Shown here piece by piece: positions 1 to 10,300 of a stretch of 61,105 nucleotides of DNA (within the stretch, counting starts at the first letter, position 1; the number at the start of each line of letters is the position of its first letter). Below the pieces are notes generated by a model. The model was not told the origin of the DNA, made no database searches, and was given only the letters and a program-made list of their open reading frames with translations. Source of the DNA: a virus; IMG/VR virus record IMGVR_UViG_3300025771_000029, positions 1 to 61,105 of that record, one strand, 5' to 3'. The position numbers and the translations under genes are program-made.

Positions 1-1
1 A

Positions 2-2374
2 TGGCAACCGGCTGATTCATCTGCTGGCGTCACGGTTTACGCAACGATTAACGATCTGCCTTTGAGTGGAGTGGCAGAAGGGTCGATGGCGCTAGTCGAT
101 TCTACGGACAAGCTCTATATCTTCAGTGATTCGGGTTGGTACTCAATCAGCATAGTGAACACTACGCCGTCTATCAGCGGCGTTAATGCTACTTACACTC
201 TTGCCGCAGATGGCACGGCCACGGTTGTTACGGTTACTGCAACTGACCCCGAAGGCATACCGCTCACTTACAGCATTGTCAGCGATACGTCGGGGAATAT
301 TGCGACGGTTACCCAAGGCACTGGAGCGAATACTAATCAGTGGACAATTACGCCAAGCACTAATACGGCGAACGCCGGTAACTTTACGTTGGTATTTAGA
401 GCTAGCGATGGCACCAACATCGCATCAGCAAGCTCTACGTTTACGCTTCAGTTTACAGTTGAGAACAGTAACTACACCACAGCGCTGATTACTTCAGTAG
501 GCGCAAATAACGCAGTTAACAATTCGTTTACTGATAGCTCATCAAATTCTCACACGATTACCGCTAACGGTAACGTAACTCAGAACACATTTAGCCCTTA
601 CCGTCATGGTGGGTATTCGACTTATTTTGATGGCAACGGTGACTATCTTGGCTCGTCTTCTAGCTCTGACTTTGCTTTTGGCACCGGAGACTTTACCGTT
701 GAATTTTGGTTTTATGCTACTAGCATTCCAAGCGCAGTTAATATTGTGGATATGAGAAACGGGTCTTCGGGTTTTGTAATAAATTTTCCTAATGGTGTTT
801 TAGGTTTTTATTCAGAGCCTTCTTCTTCTACCTTAAAGCAATCATCAACATTAAATGCCCATGAGTGGTATCACGTTGCCGCTGTAAGAAACGGAACAAA
901 CTTTGATCTTTATGTTAATGGGACAGCTATTGGAAGTTCAGCTACCGATTCGTCTAATTTTTCAGCTAACACTACCGTAACAATAGGCGCTAGATACACT
1001 AGAGATCAACAGTATTTTCCCGGTTATATATCTAATGTTCGTTTAGTAAAAGGCACAGCTGTATATACCTCCGCTTTTACACCACCAACAGAACGCCTTA
1101 CAGCAGTAACAAACACCAGCTTGCTTACCTGCCATCTCCCGTATATAGCAGACGGCTCAACTAACAGTCACTCTATAACTGTAAACGGCAACACCAAAAC
1201 AGAGCCATTCTCACCATACGACTACGGTAGCTATTCGACTGCCGACAACGGGGGGTCGATTTATTTTGATGGGACGGGTGATAGTTTAACTATTCCTGCA
1301 TCTGCGAATTTTGCGTTTGGAACTGGTGATTTTACGATTGAATTTTGGGGTTATTTTTCCGCAATAGATAATTTTGACACTATTTATATTCATAGTAGTA
1401 CAAGCGGAACTATTCAGTTATTCTTTGTTAGTGGAAAATTAAGATATAACAACAATTCCGTTGCCGCTATTTTAGATACAGCAACAACAATCCCAACTAA
1501 TCAATTGATGCATTTTGCATTAGTGCGTTCTAGCGGAACTTCTAAATGGTATTTGAATGGTGTTGAGGATAGCTCTGTTTCTGATACTACAAACTGGACA
1601 AATAGTGCTACAAATTTAACAATTGGTCGTGACCCTATAAGCGGACGAGATATGTCAGGGTATCTTTCCGATTTTCGTGTCGTAAAAGGCACCGCTGTCT
1701 ACACCTCTGCCTTCACCCCGCCCACAGCACCACTAACAGCTATCACTAACACCTCCTTGCTCCTCAACTGCACAGACGCAGGGATTATCGACAAGTCTCA
1801 GTCTGTCAAAGTGGTTACGTTGGACGGGAGCGCTAAGTCATCGACAACTCAAACTAAGTACCTGACCTCGTCTATGTCTTTTGCGGCGCAAACAGACTTC
1901 TTAAAGGTTGAGCTTCCCAGCACACTTGGTACTGGAGATTTTACTATTGAGTGGTGGGCGTACTTTACAAATATAAATCCAGGGGGAACAAATTACCGAG
2001 CCATCCTAGACATGCGCCATTCTGGCGATACGACTAATTTGTGGCTGCAGCAAAGTGGTGACGGGTCGTGGCTTTATTATCCTAACTATCCAACGACAGG
2101 TTTCACCTCTTCAACTTTTAGTAATAACACTTGGTATCACATCGCCATTGCTCGGGAAAATGGGACTATTCGTTTTTACGTTGATGGGTCACTGACGGGA
2201 AGTGGATCAGATAGCTTTGACTACGACTCTGTCTTTTTAACTTTAAACCATTACTCCACTAGTAGCAGGAGGTGGACAGGGTATGCCTCAGATTTGAGAG
2301 TCACCAAAGGCTTGGCACGTTACACCGCCGCAGACGAAACCGCCAACATTCCATCAGCCGCTCTAGGGGGTTAA
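2..2374 (+). CDS. Tail fibre protein with three LamG-like domains (5' part outside window start)
   Basis: The frame is open from base 2; the first start-like codon inside (TTG at 62) is internal, because the same frame continues from the gene that starts at 60740 if the map is circular. Order visible: a short linker with a DLPLSG motif, a cadherin/Ig-like segment (NTTPSISG..TDPEGIPLTYSI..RASDGTN), then three concanavalin/LamG-like repeats, each with a FDGxGDxL start, GTGDFTxEFW core and a closing RVTKG..YT..FTPPT signature. LamG domains are beta-sandwich glycan-binding folds, so it probably contacts host surface sugars as a virion appendage. It ends 3 bases before a paralogue at 2378 with the same plan. 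Family call is firm; the ligand is unknown. Confidence 0.85.
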   Translation, partial: WQPADSSAGVTVYATINDLPLSGVAEGSMALVDSTDKLYIFSDSGWYSISIVNTTPSISGVNATYTLAADGTATVVTVTATDPEGIPLTYSIVSDTSGNIATVTQGTGANTNQWTITPSTNTANAGNFTLVFRASDGTNIASASSTFTLQFTVENSNYTTALITSVGANNAVNNSFTDSSSNSHTITANGNVTQNTFSPYRHGGYSTYFDGNGDYLGSSSSSDFAFGTGDFTVEFWFYATSIPSAVNIVDMRNGSSGFVINFPNGVLGFYSEPSSSTLKQSSTLNAHEWYHVAAVRNGTNFDLYVNGTAIGSSATDSSNFSANTTVTIGARYTRDQQYFPGYISNVRLVKGTAVYTSAFTPPTERLTAVTNTSLLTCHLPYIADGSTNSHSITVNGNTKTEPFSPYDYGSYSTADNGGSIYFDGTGDSLTIPASANFAFGTGDFTIEFWGYFSAIDNFDTIYIHSSTSGTIQLFFVSGKLRYNNNSVAAILDTATTIPTNQLMHFALVRSSGTSKWYLNGVEDSSVSDTTNWTNSATNLTIGRDPISGRDMSGYLSDFRVVKGTAVYTSAFTPPTAPLTAITNTSLLLNCTDAGIIDKSQSVKVVTLDGSAKSSTTQTKYLTSSMSFAAQTDFLKVELPSTLGTGDFTIEWWAYFTNINPGGTNYRAILDMRHSGDTTNLWLQQSGDGSWLYYPNYPTTGFTSSTFSNNTWYHIAIARENGTIRFYVDGSLTGSGSDSFDYDSVFLTLNHYSTSSRRWTGYASDLRVTKGLARYTAADETANIPSAALGG

Positions 2375-2377
2375 CAG

Positions 2378-4903
2378 ATGGCCGCGTATAACTTTCCCAA
2401 CTCACCTTCTGACGGCGATACGGTAACTTCAAACGGGATTACCTACACCTATAGCAGCAGCAAAACGCGCTGGGACGGTGCAGCACCATCAGGTTCAAGC
2501 ACCACGGTATATGCAACGATTGACGATTTGCCTCTATCCGGTGCATCAACCGGCGACCAAGCGTATGTATCAGGTAACAACCGCTTGTACATTTGGAACG
2601 GCACCGGCTGGTATAACATCGCGCTGATTAACACGACTCCCAGCATTAGTGGAGCATCCTCCGCTTATGATTTAGCGACTGACGGCACCGCTACAACAGT
2701 CACAATCACAGCTACCGATCCCGAAGGCATACCAATTACTTACAGCATTGCGTCGGATACCTCTGGCAACGTGGCGACTGTCACGCAGGGTACTGGGGCT
2801 AACAGCAACGTGTTTACGGTTACGCCGTCTACTAATACGGCTAATGCAGGCACGTTCAGCCTGACGTTTAGAGCGAGCGATGGGGTGAATATTGCGACAG
2901 CGGTCAGTAGTTTTACGCTTCAGTTTTCAGTTGAGAACAGCAACTACACCACAGCACTCATTACGTCTGTAGGCGCTAACAACGCAGTCAATAACTCCAT
3001 TGATGACGCCTCTACGAATAACCACACCATAACCGCTAACGGCAACGTGACGCAAAATACTTTTAGCCCTTACCGTCATGGTGGGTATTCGACTTACCAT
3101 GATGGTAGTGGGGATTACTTAACAGTTTCTAATCAGGCGGCAATAGCGTTAGGGTCTGGCGACTTCTGCGTAGAATGCTGGACGTATTTGAATAGTAGAG
3201 ATAACGATAGACCGGGGATTTGGTCGAATTATGGTGTTGGGGGTTTTGACGCATCCGCGCTTGCATTAATTGCGGGGCACGGAACCTCAACAACAACTCA
3301 GTATCAAGTTGCTGGAAATTACACTGGCGGCTCGTCTTTTATAATAAACGCAGGGACAATTTTATATAAGCAATGGGTGCATCTTGCTGTTGTCAGAAAT
3401 TCAGGAACTATATATTTGTATGTAAATGGCGTTGAAGAAGGATCTGCTAGTGTTTCTCAAAATTTCAATAAAGATGATATGTGGATTGGAGTAACTGGAG
3501 ACAACACCACGAAAGGTATAAATGGTTATGTGACTGATTTTAGAGTTGTAGTTGGTAGCTCAGTTTACACGTCCGCCTTCACACCCCCAACAGAACGCCT
3601 CACCGCAATAGCAAATACCAGCCTACTAACCTGTCATTTGCCCTACATCGCAGACGGCTCAACTAACGCTCACGCTATTACTGTAAACGGCAACACTAAA
3701 ACAGAGCCATTCGGCCCCTACGATCACGGTGTCTATTCGACTGCCGACAACGGCGGGTCGATTTATTTTGATGGGAGTGGGGATTATTTAAGTTCTACTA
3801 TTACTGGTCCAGGTACTGGTGATTTTACATACGAATTTTGGTATTACCCAACCAATAGTTCCTTTGATGGTACATCTTTTAATACACGATCGTCTGGAAA
3901 TTCTGGTGCTGACGGGTTTGATCTAAACCTAACCTCAACAGGCATTCAAGCTACATACACAAATGTAATATGGCTTAACGTTTCTACTTCAGCAATAAAG
4001 GCTTTTAATTGGAATCACATAGCATTAGTCAGAAACAGTGGTACAGTTACGATTTATGTAAACGGCACATCTGTTGGTACCGCCTCTCAAACTAGTAACT
4101 TCAGTTCAACATCATTTAACTTATTTGCCAACGTTTTAAATGGTACGGGTCTATCAGGACATGTTACTGATTTCAGGTATGCAACTACTGCAGTTTACAC
4201 ATCTAGCTTCACCCCACCCACAGCACCACTAACAGCAATCACCAACACGTCTTTGCTCCTCAACGGAACAGACGCAGGAATTATCGACAAATCACAGTCC
4301 GTCAAAACGATCACGTTAAACGGCGACGTTAAGTCGTCTACTACTCAGACAAAGTATTTAACTTCGTCAATGTATTTTGATGGGAGTGGCGATTCGCTCA
4401 CCATTGGAAACAATCAGGGGCTTCACATTGGCAGCGGAGATTTTACTATAGAGATGTGGTTCCGCGCAGCAGCAGTCAATACAAATCAGACTTTAATTAT
4501 AAGACGCTCTTCTGCCACTGCGAGGGGATTTGTAATAACTATAAACCCAGCGTCCGGGCCTAATAAAATAGGGTTTTTAGCAGGAGACACATCTGTTACA
4601 CCCGTTGCGTGGGACGTGTCGATAAACTCAACTTCAGATTTAAGCGCTGACACTTGGCATCACATTGCAATCGTTAGATCTGGAAATAATTTTTATTTAT
4701 ACCTAGATGGAACTCAAGAAACATCAGCGAGTTGGTCTGGAACCATTGCAGACGATACTAGCGACATGCACATTGGAGTTAATGATGCTGCAACAGTTTA
4801 TTTTACTGGGTATTTGTCTGACGTTCGCATCACCAAAGGCCTAGCCCGATACACAGCCTTAGACGAAACCGCAAACATTCCATCAGCCGCGTTGCAGGGG
4901 TAA
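2378..4903 (+). CDS. Tail fibre protein, LamG-domain paralogue
   Basis: 841 residues. The N-terminus (MAAYNFPNSPSDGDTVTSNG..) is the same short virion-attachment-like module found at 58135, 60057 and 60740. It is followed by an Ig/cadherin-like segment and three LamG-like sandwiches (FDGSGDYL, GSGDFCVECW, GTGDFTYEFW, GSGDFTIEMW). It shares near-identical DNA blocks with the preceding gene, for example around 567-634 versus 3031-3098, while the LamG interiors diverge. That is the pattern of recombining or diversifying receptor-binding paralogues. Likely role is adsorption. The start ATG lies 4 bases after the previous stop. Confidence 0.88.
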   Translation: MAAYNFPNSPSDGDTVTSNGITYTYSSSKTRWDGAAPSGSSTTVYATIDDLPLSGASTGDQAYVSGNNRLYIWNGTGWYNIALINTTPSISGASSAYDLATDGTATTVTITATDPEGIPITYSIASDTSGNVATVTQGTGANSNVFTVTPSTNTANAGTFSLTFRASDGVNIATAVSSFTLQFSVENSNYTTALITSVGANNAVNNSIDDASTNNHTITANGNVTQNTFSPYRHGGYSTYHDGSGDYLTVSNQAAIALGSGDFCVECWTYLNSRDNDRPGIWSNYGVGGFDASALALIAGHGTSTTTQYQVAGNYTGGSSFIINAGTILYKQWVHLAVVRNSGTIYLYVNGVEEGSASVSQNFNKDDMWIGVTGDNTTKGINGYVTDFRVVVGSSVYTSAFTPPTERLTAIANTSLLTCHLPYIADGSTNAHAITVNGNTKTEPFGPYDHGVYSTADNGGSIYFDGSGDYLSSTITGPGTGDFTYEFWYYPTNSSFDGTSFNTRSSGNSGADGFDLNLTSTGIQATYTNVIWLNVSTSAIKAFNWNHIALVRNSGTVTIYVNGTSVGTASQTSNFSSTSFNLFANVLNGTGLSGHVTDFRYATTAVYTSSFTPPTAPLTAITNTSLLLNGTDAGIIDKSQSVKTITLNGDVKSSTTQTKYLTSSMYFDGSGDSLTIGNNQGLHIGSGDFTIEMWFRAAAVNTNQTLIIRRSSATARGFVITINPASGPNKIGFLAGDTSVTPVAWDVSINSTSDLSADTWHHIAIVRSGNNFYLYLDGTQETSASWSGTIADDTSDMHIGVNDAATVYFTGYLSDVRITKGLARYTALDETANIPSAALQG

Positions 4904-4909
4904 GACTTT

Positions 4910-5377
4910 GTGGACCCTCTTTCGCTCATGGCAATGGCAAGCACTACGTTTAAGGGCTTGCAAGTGCTCGTTAGCAAAGGGGCGGAGATTGAGCATGTAG
5001 CGCAAAAGCTGGGTCATTGGTACAGCTTAGTAAGTGATCTTAGAGAGGCAGAGAAAGAGGCAGAAAACCCGCCGTTGTTTAAAAAAATGTTTGACGGCGA
5101 GTCGGTGGAGGAACAAGCGCTAAACGCAGTTATTGCAAAGAAAAAGATTGAAGAGCAAGAGAGAGAAATACGAGAGTTAATTACTTGGGCCTACGGTACT
5201 GAAACGTACAAAGAAATGATGCAAATGCGTCGCGATATCAAAGCGAAGCGGGAGAAAATGATCTACAAGCAAAGGCGCAGGCAGCGGCGAATGCTAGATG
5301 TATCTGCATTAACAATGGCTTCAATTTTTTGTGGGGGGATTGTCTACGGCACTTATTCAATCATTACTAGTGTCTGA
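4910..5377 (+). CDS. Conserved-type phage protein with charged coiled coil and C-terminal membrane segment
   Basis: 155 residues, GTG start (MDPLSLMAMASTTFKGL). The first 40 residues are mildly hydrophobic. The middle (60-130) is rich in Glu, Lys and Arg and predicts helix or coiled coil, with a basic stretch KQRRRQRR just before a C-terminal hydrophobic segment (MASIFCGGIVYGTYSIITSV). I do not recognise a named family. The position between fibre genes and another small membrane protein suggests a virion or lysis accessory role, which is inference only. No strong ribosome-binding site is seen before the GTG. Confidence 0.7.
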   Translation: MDPLSLMAMASTTFKGLQVLVSKGAEIEHVAQKLGHWYSLVSDLREAEKEAENPPLFKKMFDGESVEEQALNAVIAKKKIEEQEREIRELITWAYGTETYKEMMQMRRDIKAKREKMIYKQRRRQRRMLDVSALTMASIFCGGIVYGTYSIITSV

Positions 5378-5396
5378 CAGTATTAGTGTGGATAAT

Positions 5397-5594
5397 ATGG
5401 ATGATAAGTACTGGGAAGCGCTGAACCGAATCACGGCTCATGAAGCCATGTGCGAGGAGCGGTCTAAGACTATTTTTAACCGGCTCGAAAACATCGAAGA
5501 GGCGTTAAACCAAGTTCACAAAAATACGTTTCTCATTGGTGTCGCGCTCATTGGCGGTATGGGCGGAATTATCGTGACTTTAGCGTTGAAGTGA
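5397..5594 (+). CDS. Small XhlA/holin-like membrane protein
   Basis: 65 residues from ATG 5397 (MDDKYWEALNRITAHEAMCE). A GTG at 5388 is also possible; the longer frame from 5331 would overlap the preceding gene heavily and is rejected. An N-terminal amphipathic helix (residues 5-42) is followed by one transmembrane helix (FLIGVALIGGMGGIIVTLAL). This is the layout of hemolysin XhlA-type and other single-span holin-associated proteins. A second holin cluster sits at 53.4-54 kb, so this one may be accessory. Function is inferred from layout only. Confidence 0.65.
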   Translation: MDDKYWEALNRITAHEAMCEERSKTIFNRLENIEEALNQVHKNTFLIGVALIGGMGGIIVTLALK

Positions 5595-5600
5595 GAGGCC

Positions 5601-7370
5601 ATGACATATTTTAAGCGCACCAGATTTAGCGGTATTGCACCCGGCGTCGCGCCCCGTCTACTAGCAGAGCAATTTGGTCAAGAGGCCGAAAATCTAGACT
5701 TCGAGTCGGGAGAGTTTGCGCCTATCCCAATCGAAGGTTCTACCGCACATGTACTGTCTAACAGCCAGCGCCGCTCAATCTATTATTACGATAACAGCAC
5801 TAGTCCTATGTGGGTTGAATGGGATGAAGACGGCGTTAAAGCAGTAGAGGGTCCGATTCCCGGTGACGCTGATGACCGATTGTACTGGACTGGTGAAACC
5901 TACCCGCGAATGGGTACTTACACAGGACTATCTAACTGGGCAAACCGCGCCGATTACCGCCTGGGAATACCTGCGCCGCAAGCTGCACCTACTATTACTA
6001 TAACGGGCACCCTTGATACGACGGTCACTGCCGAAGAAACAGCGTGGGTATATACGTTTGTAAGTGAGTTTGGCGAAGAAGGACCGCCTAGCGAGGCGTC
6101 TTTGATCTACGAATTTACGCCGACTACAGACGGCGGCACAACAGGTCAGACTGCAACTATTAATATACCTAGTTACAACGTATCGGGTAATTTTGCGTTT
6201 GGCTCACCAGCAAGAAAACGTATTTATCGCGCCAACGTCGGTTCTAACGCAACAGAATTTCAGCTTGTACACGATGTAGCCTACACTGAGACTCAAAAAG
6301 ATGACTCAAAACAGGCGACTGAGCTTGCTGAAGTTCTTCCTTCCACAACATGGATTGGCCCGCCCGATGACGACACCACTAATTACCCTGATGGGCCGCT
6401 GCAAGGACTGACACCTGTAGCGAACGGCATTTTTGCCGGGTTTACAGGCAAGCGCTTGTGTTTAAGCGAAGCGTATCTGCCACACGCATGGCCTGTTGAT
6501 TATCGGATTACGTTGGAAAATGACATCGTTGCTATTGGCACAACTGCTAACGGCATTGTCGCCCTAACTGATGGCAAGCCGTATTTTGTAACAGGTGTCG
6601 ACCCCAGCGCCATGTCAGCGGTGCAGATTAATCTTGAACAGGGCTGCGTTAACCCGCGCTCGGTTGTAGATCTAGGAGACGTAGTGCTCTACGCCGGTCC
6701 TGATGGGCTGTGCGCGATTTCGGGCACCGAAGGCAGAGTAATCACGCGCGGCCTTATTTCGCCTACTCAGTGGAACGACGATTTTTACCCCGAGCAAATC
6801 CGTGCGTTTGAGCATGAAGGCACTTATGTTGCGTTTTACACGGATACTTTTACAAACACACATGCTGGTTGGGTTTACGATCCACGCGCGGAAGAAGCGG
6901 CGCTATCTACTATTACGGCTTCTGCCGAGCGGCGCGGGGGGTATAAAAATCCCAAGACGGGTGAGTTATTTCTGATCATAGGGGCGGCTGTTCAGCCTTA
7001 CCGTGGTAGCACTACAACTAATCGGCTGGGTAGGTGGAAATCAAAAAAGTACGTGACGCCTGTCCCAGTCAGCATGGGCTGGGTGTCATTAAAAGCAAAG
7101 CTTTACCCTAGTACAGGCACTAAAAACCGCGTTCTTGTTTGGGCAGACGGTACGTTGATCGCTGACTATTACATCACCTTTGACAGTAATACAAATACAT
7201 ACACTCAAGAAGTCAACACGCCTTCTGGTATATCAGATACAACGTTGTATGAACCTATTATGCGGCTCCCAGCGGTTGTAGGTTCTGAATGGGAAGTAGA
7301 GATCCGTGGCTCTGAACGGATACACGAGTTTTGTTTAGCGCAAAGTATGGATGAAATTAGACAGTCATGA
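5601..7370 (+). CDS. Virion structural protein, beta-rich (tail/fibre-region)
   Basis: 589 residues, ATG start 6 bases after the previous stop, preceded by GAGAGG. The sequence is Gly/Thr/Asp-rich with predicted beta structure. A segment around residues 270-340 (KRLCLSEAYLPHAWP..VVALTDGKPYFVTGVDP) resembles a widespread but functionally unassigned family of phage structural proteins encoded next to tail fibres. I recall the pattern but cannot name a Pfam family with confidence. It overlaps the next gene by 4 bases (ATGA), so the two are translationally coupled. A tail or baseplate component is the best guess. Confidence 0.7.
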   Translation: MTYFKRTRFSGIAPGVAPRLLAEQFGQEAENLDFESGEFAPIPIEGSTAHVLSNSQRRSIYYYDNSTSPMWVEWDEDGVKAVEGPIPGDADDRLYWTGETYPRMGTYTGLSNWANRADYRLGIPAPQAAPTITITGTLDTTVTAEETAWVYTFVSEFGEEGPPSEASLIYEFTPTTDGGTTGQTATINIPSYNVSGNFAFGSPARKRIYRANVGSNATEFQLVHDVAYTETQKDDSKQATELAEVLPSTTWIGPPDDDTTNYPDGPLQGLTPVANGIFAGFTGKRLCLSEAYLPHAWPVDYRITLENDIVAIGTTANGIVALTDGKPYFVTGVDPSAMSAVQINLEQGCVNPRSVVDLGDVVLYAGPDGLCAISGTEGRVITRGLISPTQWNDDFYPEQIRAFEHEGTYVAFYTDTFTNTHAGWVYDPRAEEAALSTITASAERRGGYKNPKTGELFLIIGAAVQPYRGSTTTNRLGRWKSKKYVTPVPVSMGWVSLKAKLYPSTGTKNRVLVWADGTLIADYYITFDSNTNTYTQEVNTPSGISDTTLYEPIMRLPAVVGSEWEVEIRGSERIHEFCLAQSMDEIRQS

Positions 7371-10300
7371 CTACTGAAGACGGACGCCGCAATCCGCGCT
7401 CGACGGTCGCGACTAAAGTCCCCGGTATACCTAAAGTCCCCACTAAGATATCTGCAGAGTTGCGTCAGTATCTTACGTCTCTTGGCGAGGCGCTTGAAAT
7501 ACGTCTTGGCCGGAAAGGTGATCCGCGCGACCGGGCTGTTACTTTACGTGAGTTAACTGACGGCGGTTTAAGCGGAGTGAATTTGCGCGTTGGCACAGTA
7601 ACTACTACTGGTCCACAAGACGATCCAAATGCAGATTTTCCAGTCGCACCCGTAGGTTTTATTGTAACCGGAGGTTTTTCTTATATATCGCTAAGATGGA
7701 ATTGGCCGGGACAGTCTTACTCAGGCCATTCTCTAACAGAAATATGGCGTAATACAGTAGATGATAGAACCGAAGCAGGTGGTAATCAAAGAATAGGTAT
7801 ATCACCTGGCACTACTTTTATTGATCGTGTAGGAAGCGACGCAAGTTTTTATTATTGGATTCGGCACGTAAATGTAAACGGCCAAGAAGGCCCATTTAAC
7901 GCTACAGCTGGAACGTTAGGCCAAACCCAACCCGACACCACATATCTTACCGGTTTGTTAGCGGGTGCAATTACGAGTACTGAACTTGCAACCGCGTTGT
8001 CTTCCTCTATTGCCGATATCCCAGACATAAAAACATTGGTTGATAACTGGGAAGTAACCATCCCACAAATAGAAGATATGCTTGGTTTTGATGCTACTGT
8101 TACTTACACAGGAGACAGCATCAAACAACGTATTATTGATGCCGAAGGTAATATCTCTACTTTAACAACCGATGTTTATGACAGTAACGGCACATTAAAA
8201 CTCGTTACTTCTTCTACTTATAACGCTGAAATATTTGATGCGAACGGCGTGTCAAGGCTTTCGGGCCTTGAATCAGAGCTTTATAACTCTGACGGGACGC
8301 TCAAGTTAGTATCTTCCGCTGTATTTAGCGCGGTAGAGGCGGAGGTTTTTCCAGATGGTACTAGCTCGGCATCCGCGCTAGACACCTTAAACTCTACTAT
8401 ATACAACTCAGATGGAACCCCAAAAGTCGACTCAACAGTTGTAGATCAACTAACAACAGAAGTGTTTCCAGATGGAACAAGCTCAGCGTCTGCTATAGAT
8501 GGTCTTAACTCTACTATTTACGACGCGAATGGAAACCCAAAAGTCGACTCAACAGTTGTAGATCAACTAACAACAGAAGTGTACCCAGATGGAACAAGTT
8601 CAGCGTCCGCTATTGCAGGTCTTAACTCTACTATCTACGACGCGAATGGAAACCCAAAAGTCGACTCAACAGTTGTAGATCAACTAACAACAGAAGTGTT
8701 TCCAGACGGTACAAGCTCAGCGTCTGCTATAGATGGTCTTAACTCTACTATTTACGACGCGAATGGAAACCCAAAGGTTGATTCAACTGTTGTAGATCTT
8801 CTTAAAACAGAAGTGTTTCCAGACGGTACAAGCTCAGCGTCTGCTATAGATGGTCTTAACTCTACTATTTACGACGCGAATGGAAACCCAAAGGTTGATT
8901 CAACTATTTTTAATCAGATGAAGACTGAGGTCTACCCCGATGGGACGACTTCAGCCTCCGCGATTGAAAACCTATCAAGCGGATACGATGACCCAGATGG
9001 GGGTACATCTAGTGTTACTCTGCAGCAGGCTATGGACACACAGGTCACGCTAAATGGAACACTAAAAGGTCAATACACGTTAAAAATCGATGCTGCGGGA
9101 ACTATTGCTGGTTTTGGTTTAGCTAATACGTCTAGTGCTTCAGGCAACGCAACGTCCGAATTTTTAATCCAAGCCGATAAGTTTGCATTGTTACCACCCT
9201 CTACGGTTGCAACCTCATTTCCAACTACTGGCAACTATCAGAATCGCACTATTTATCGGTCAGACTTGGATGAAACGTATTACTACAGCGTTACTGCTAA
9301 CAACAATGCGGGTGGCTGGGTAACGACTCCTGATAGTTTGCCTTTTATCGTGACGACTACCCCTACTACGTTGCAAGGTGAGACGGTTCCTGCCGGTGTT
9401 TATATTGATACTGCATATATGAATAAGGGTCGGGTACTTGATCTTGTAGCAGGCAGCGTTGTTGCTGACTACATATCCGCTACTGTTGCCATGGACGCGC
9501 CGTACTTGTTTGGCGGCACAATCAACGTAGGGCAGATAAATAAGCCCACCACCGATCCGCGTACATGGACCGTGTCTGGTAACACGCGCGTCAGTAACTT
9601 CTCTGTCGATGCACTTGGCGTGATGCATGCCAATTCTGCTGTGATGGAAGGCATCACAATCAAAGCTCCTGACGGTACAGTGCTTGTTGACGCAGGTGGT
9701 ATGACAGGGAGCAGCGGCGGCAACCTTGCTTACAACGCAAATTTTAGGCGTGGTGATCTTACCTTTAACTCAGCTACTTCGACATGGACTGAAGACGTTT
9801 ATTTAGTAGACGGCTTTGTTGAATATAATCCCAATACTAACCCTACCGTAAGCACTTTTCGAAAGGACTTAGGGTACATACGTTGCGGCGACAATGGTAG
9901 CGGAGATCCAGTTAACAATACAAAAGTTCCGTCTTATATAAGATCTAATAAACAACGGTTTCCTGTTGTGCCGGGCGAAACGCTGTATTTGTATGCACAA
10001 ACAAGTACATTGACTGGCTTGTGGATGGCTGTTGCTTACTATGATAACTCTGACGGGACAACTACGTCCGGCTTTGTTACCCCACAAGGTGCTGTGTCTA
10101 CTTCAAACAGCGATTTTGATTCTAAAAGTATTACAGCCGGGGGCAATTCAAGGCAATTTTCAATTGCTGCGGTAACTGTACCTGCTTCTGCTCAATACGG
10201 AGAGATTCGTTTTGGGTCAAATACTGGCGACTACGTTTATTTTTATAACGTAGGCGTGTCTCGCACTCCGCCTGAACTTACTCCTAAGTACGCAGCCACA

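Noticed and set aside
5381-5397. TATTAGTGTGGATAATA before the small XhlA-like gene
   Set aside because: One half is imperfect, there is no -35 at 17 bp and it overlaps the start codon itself.
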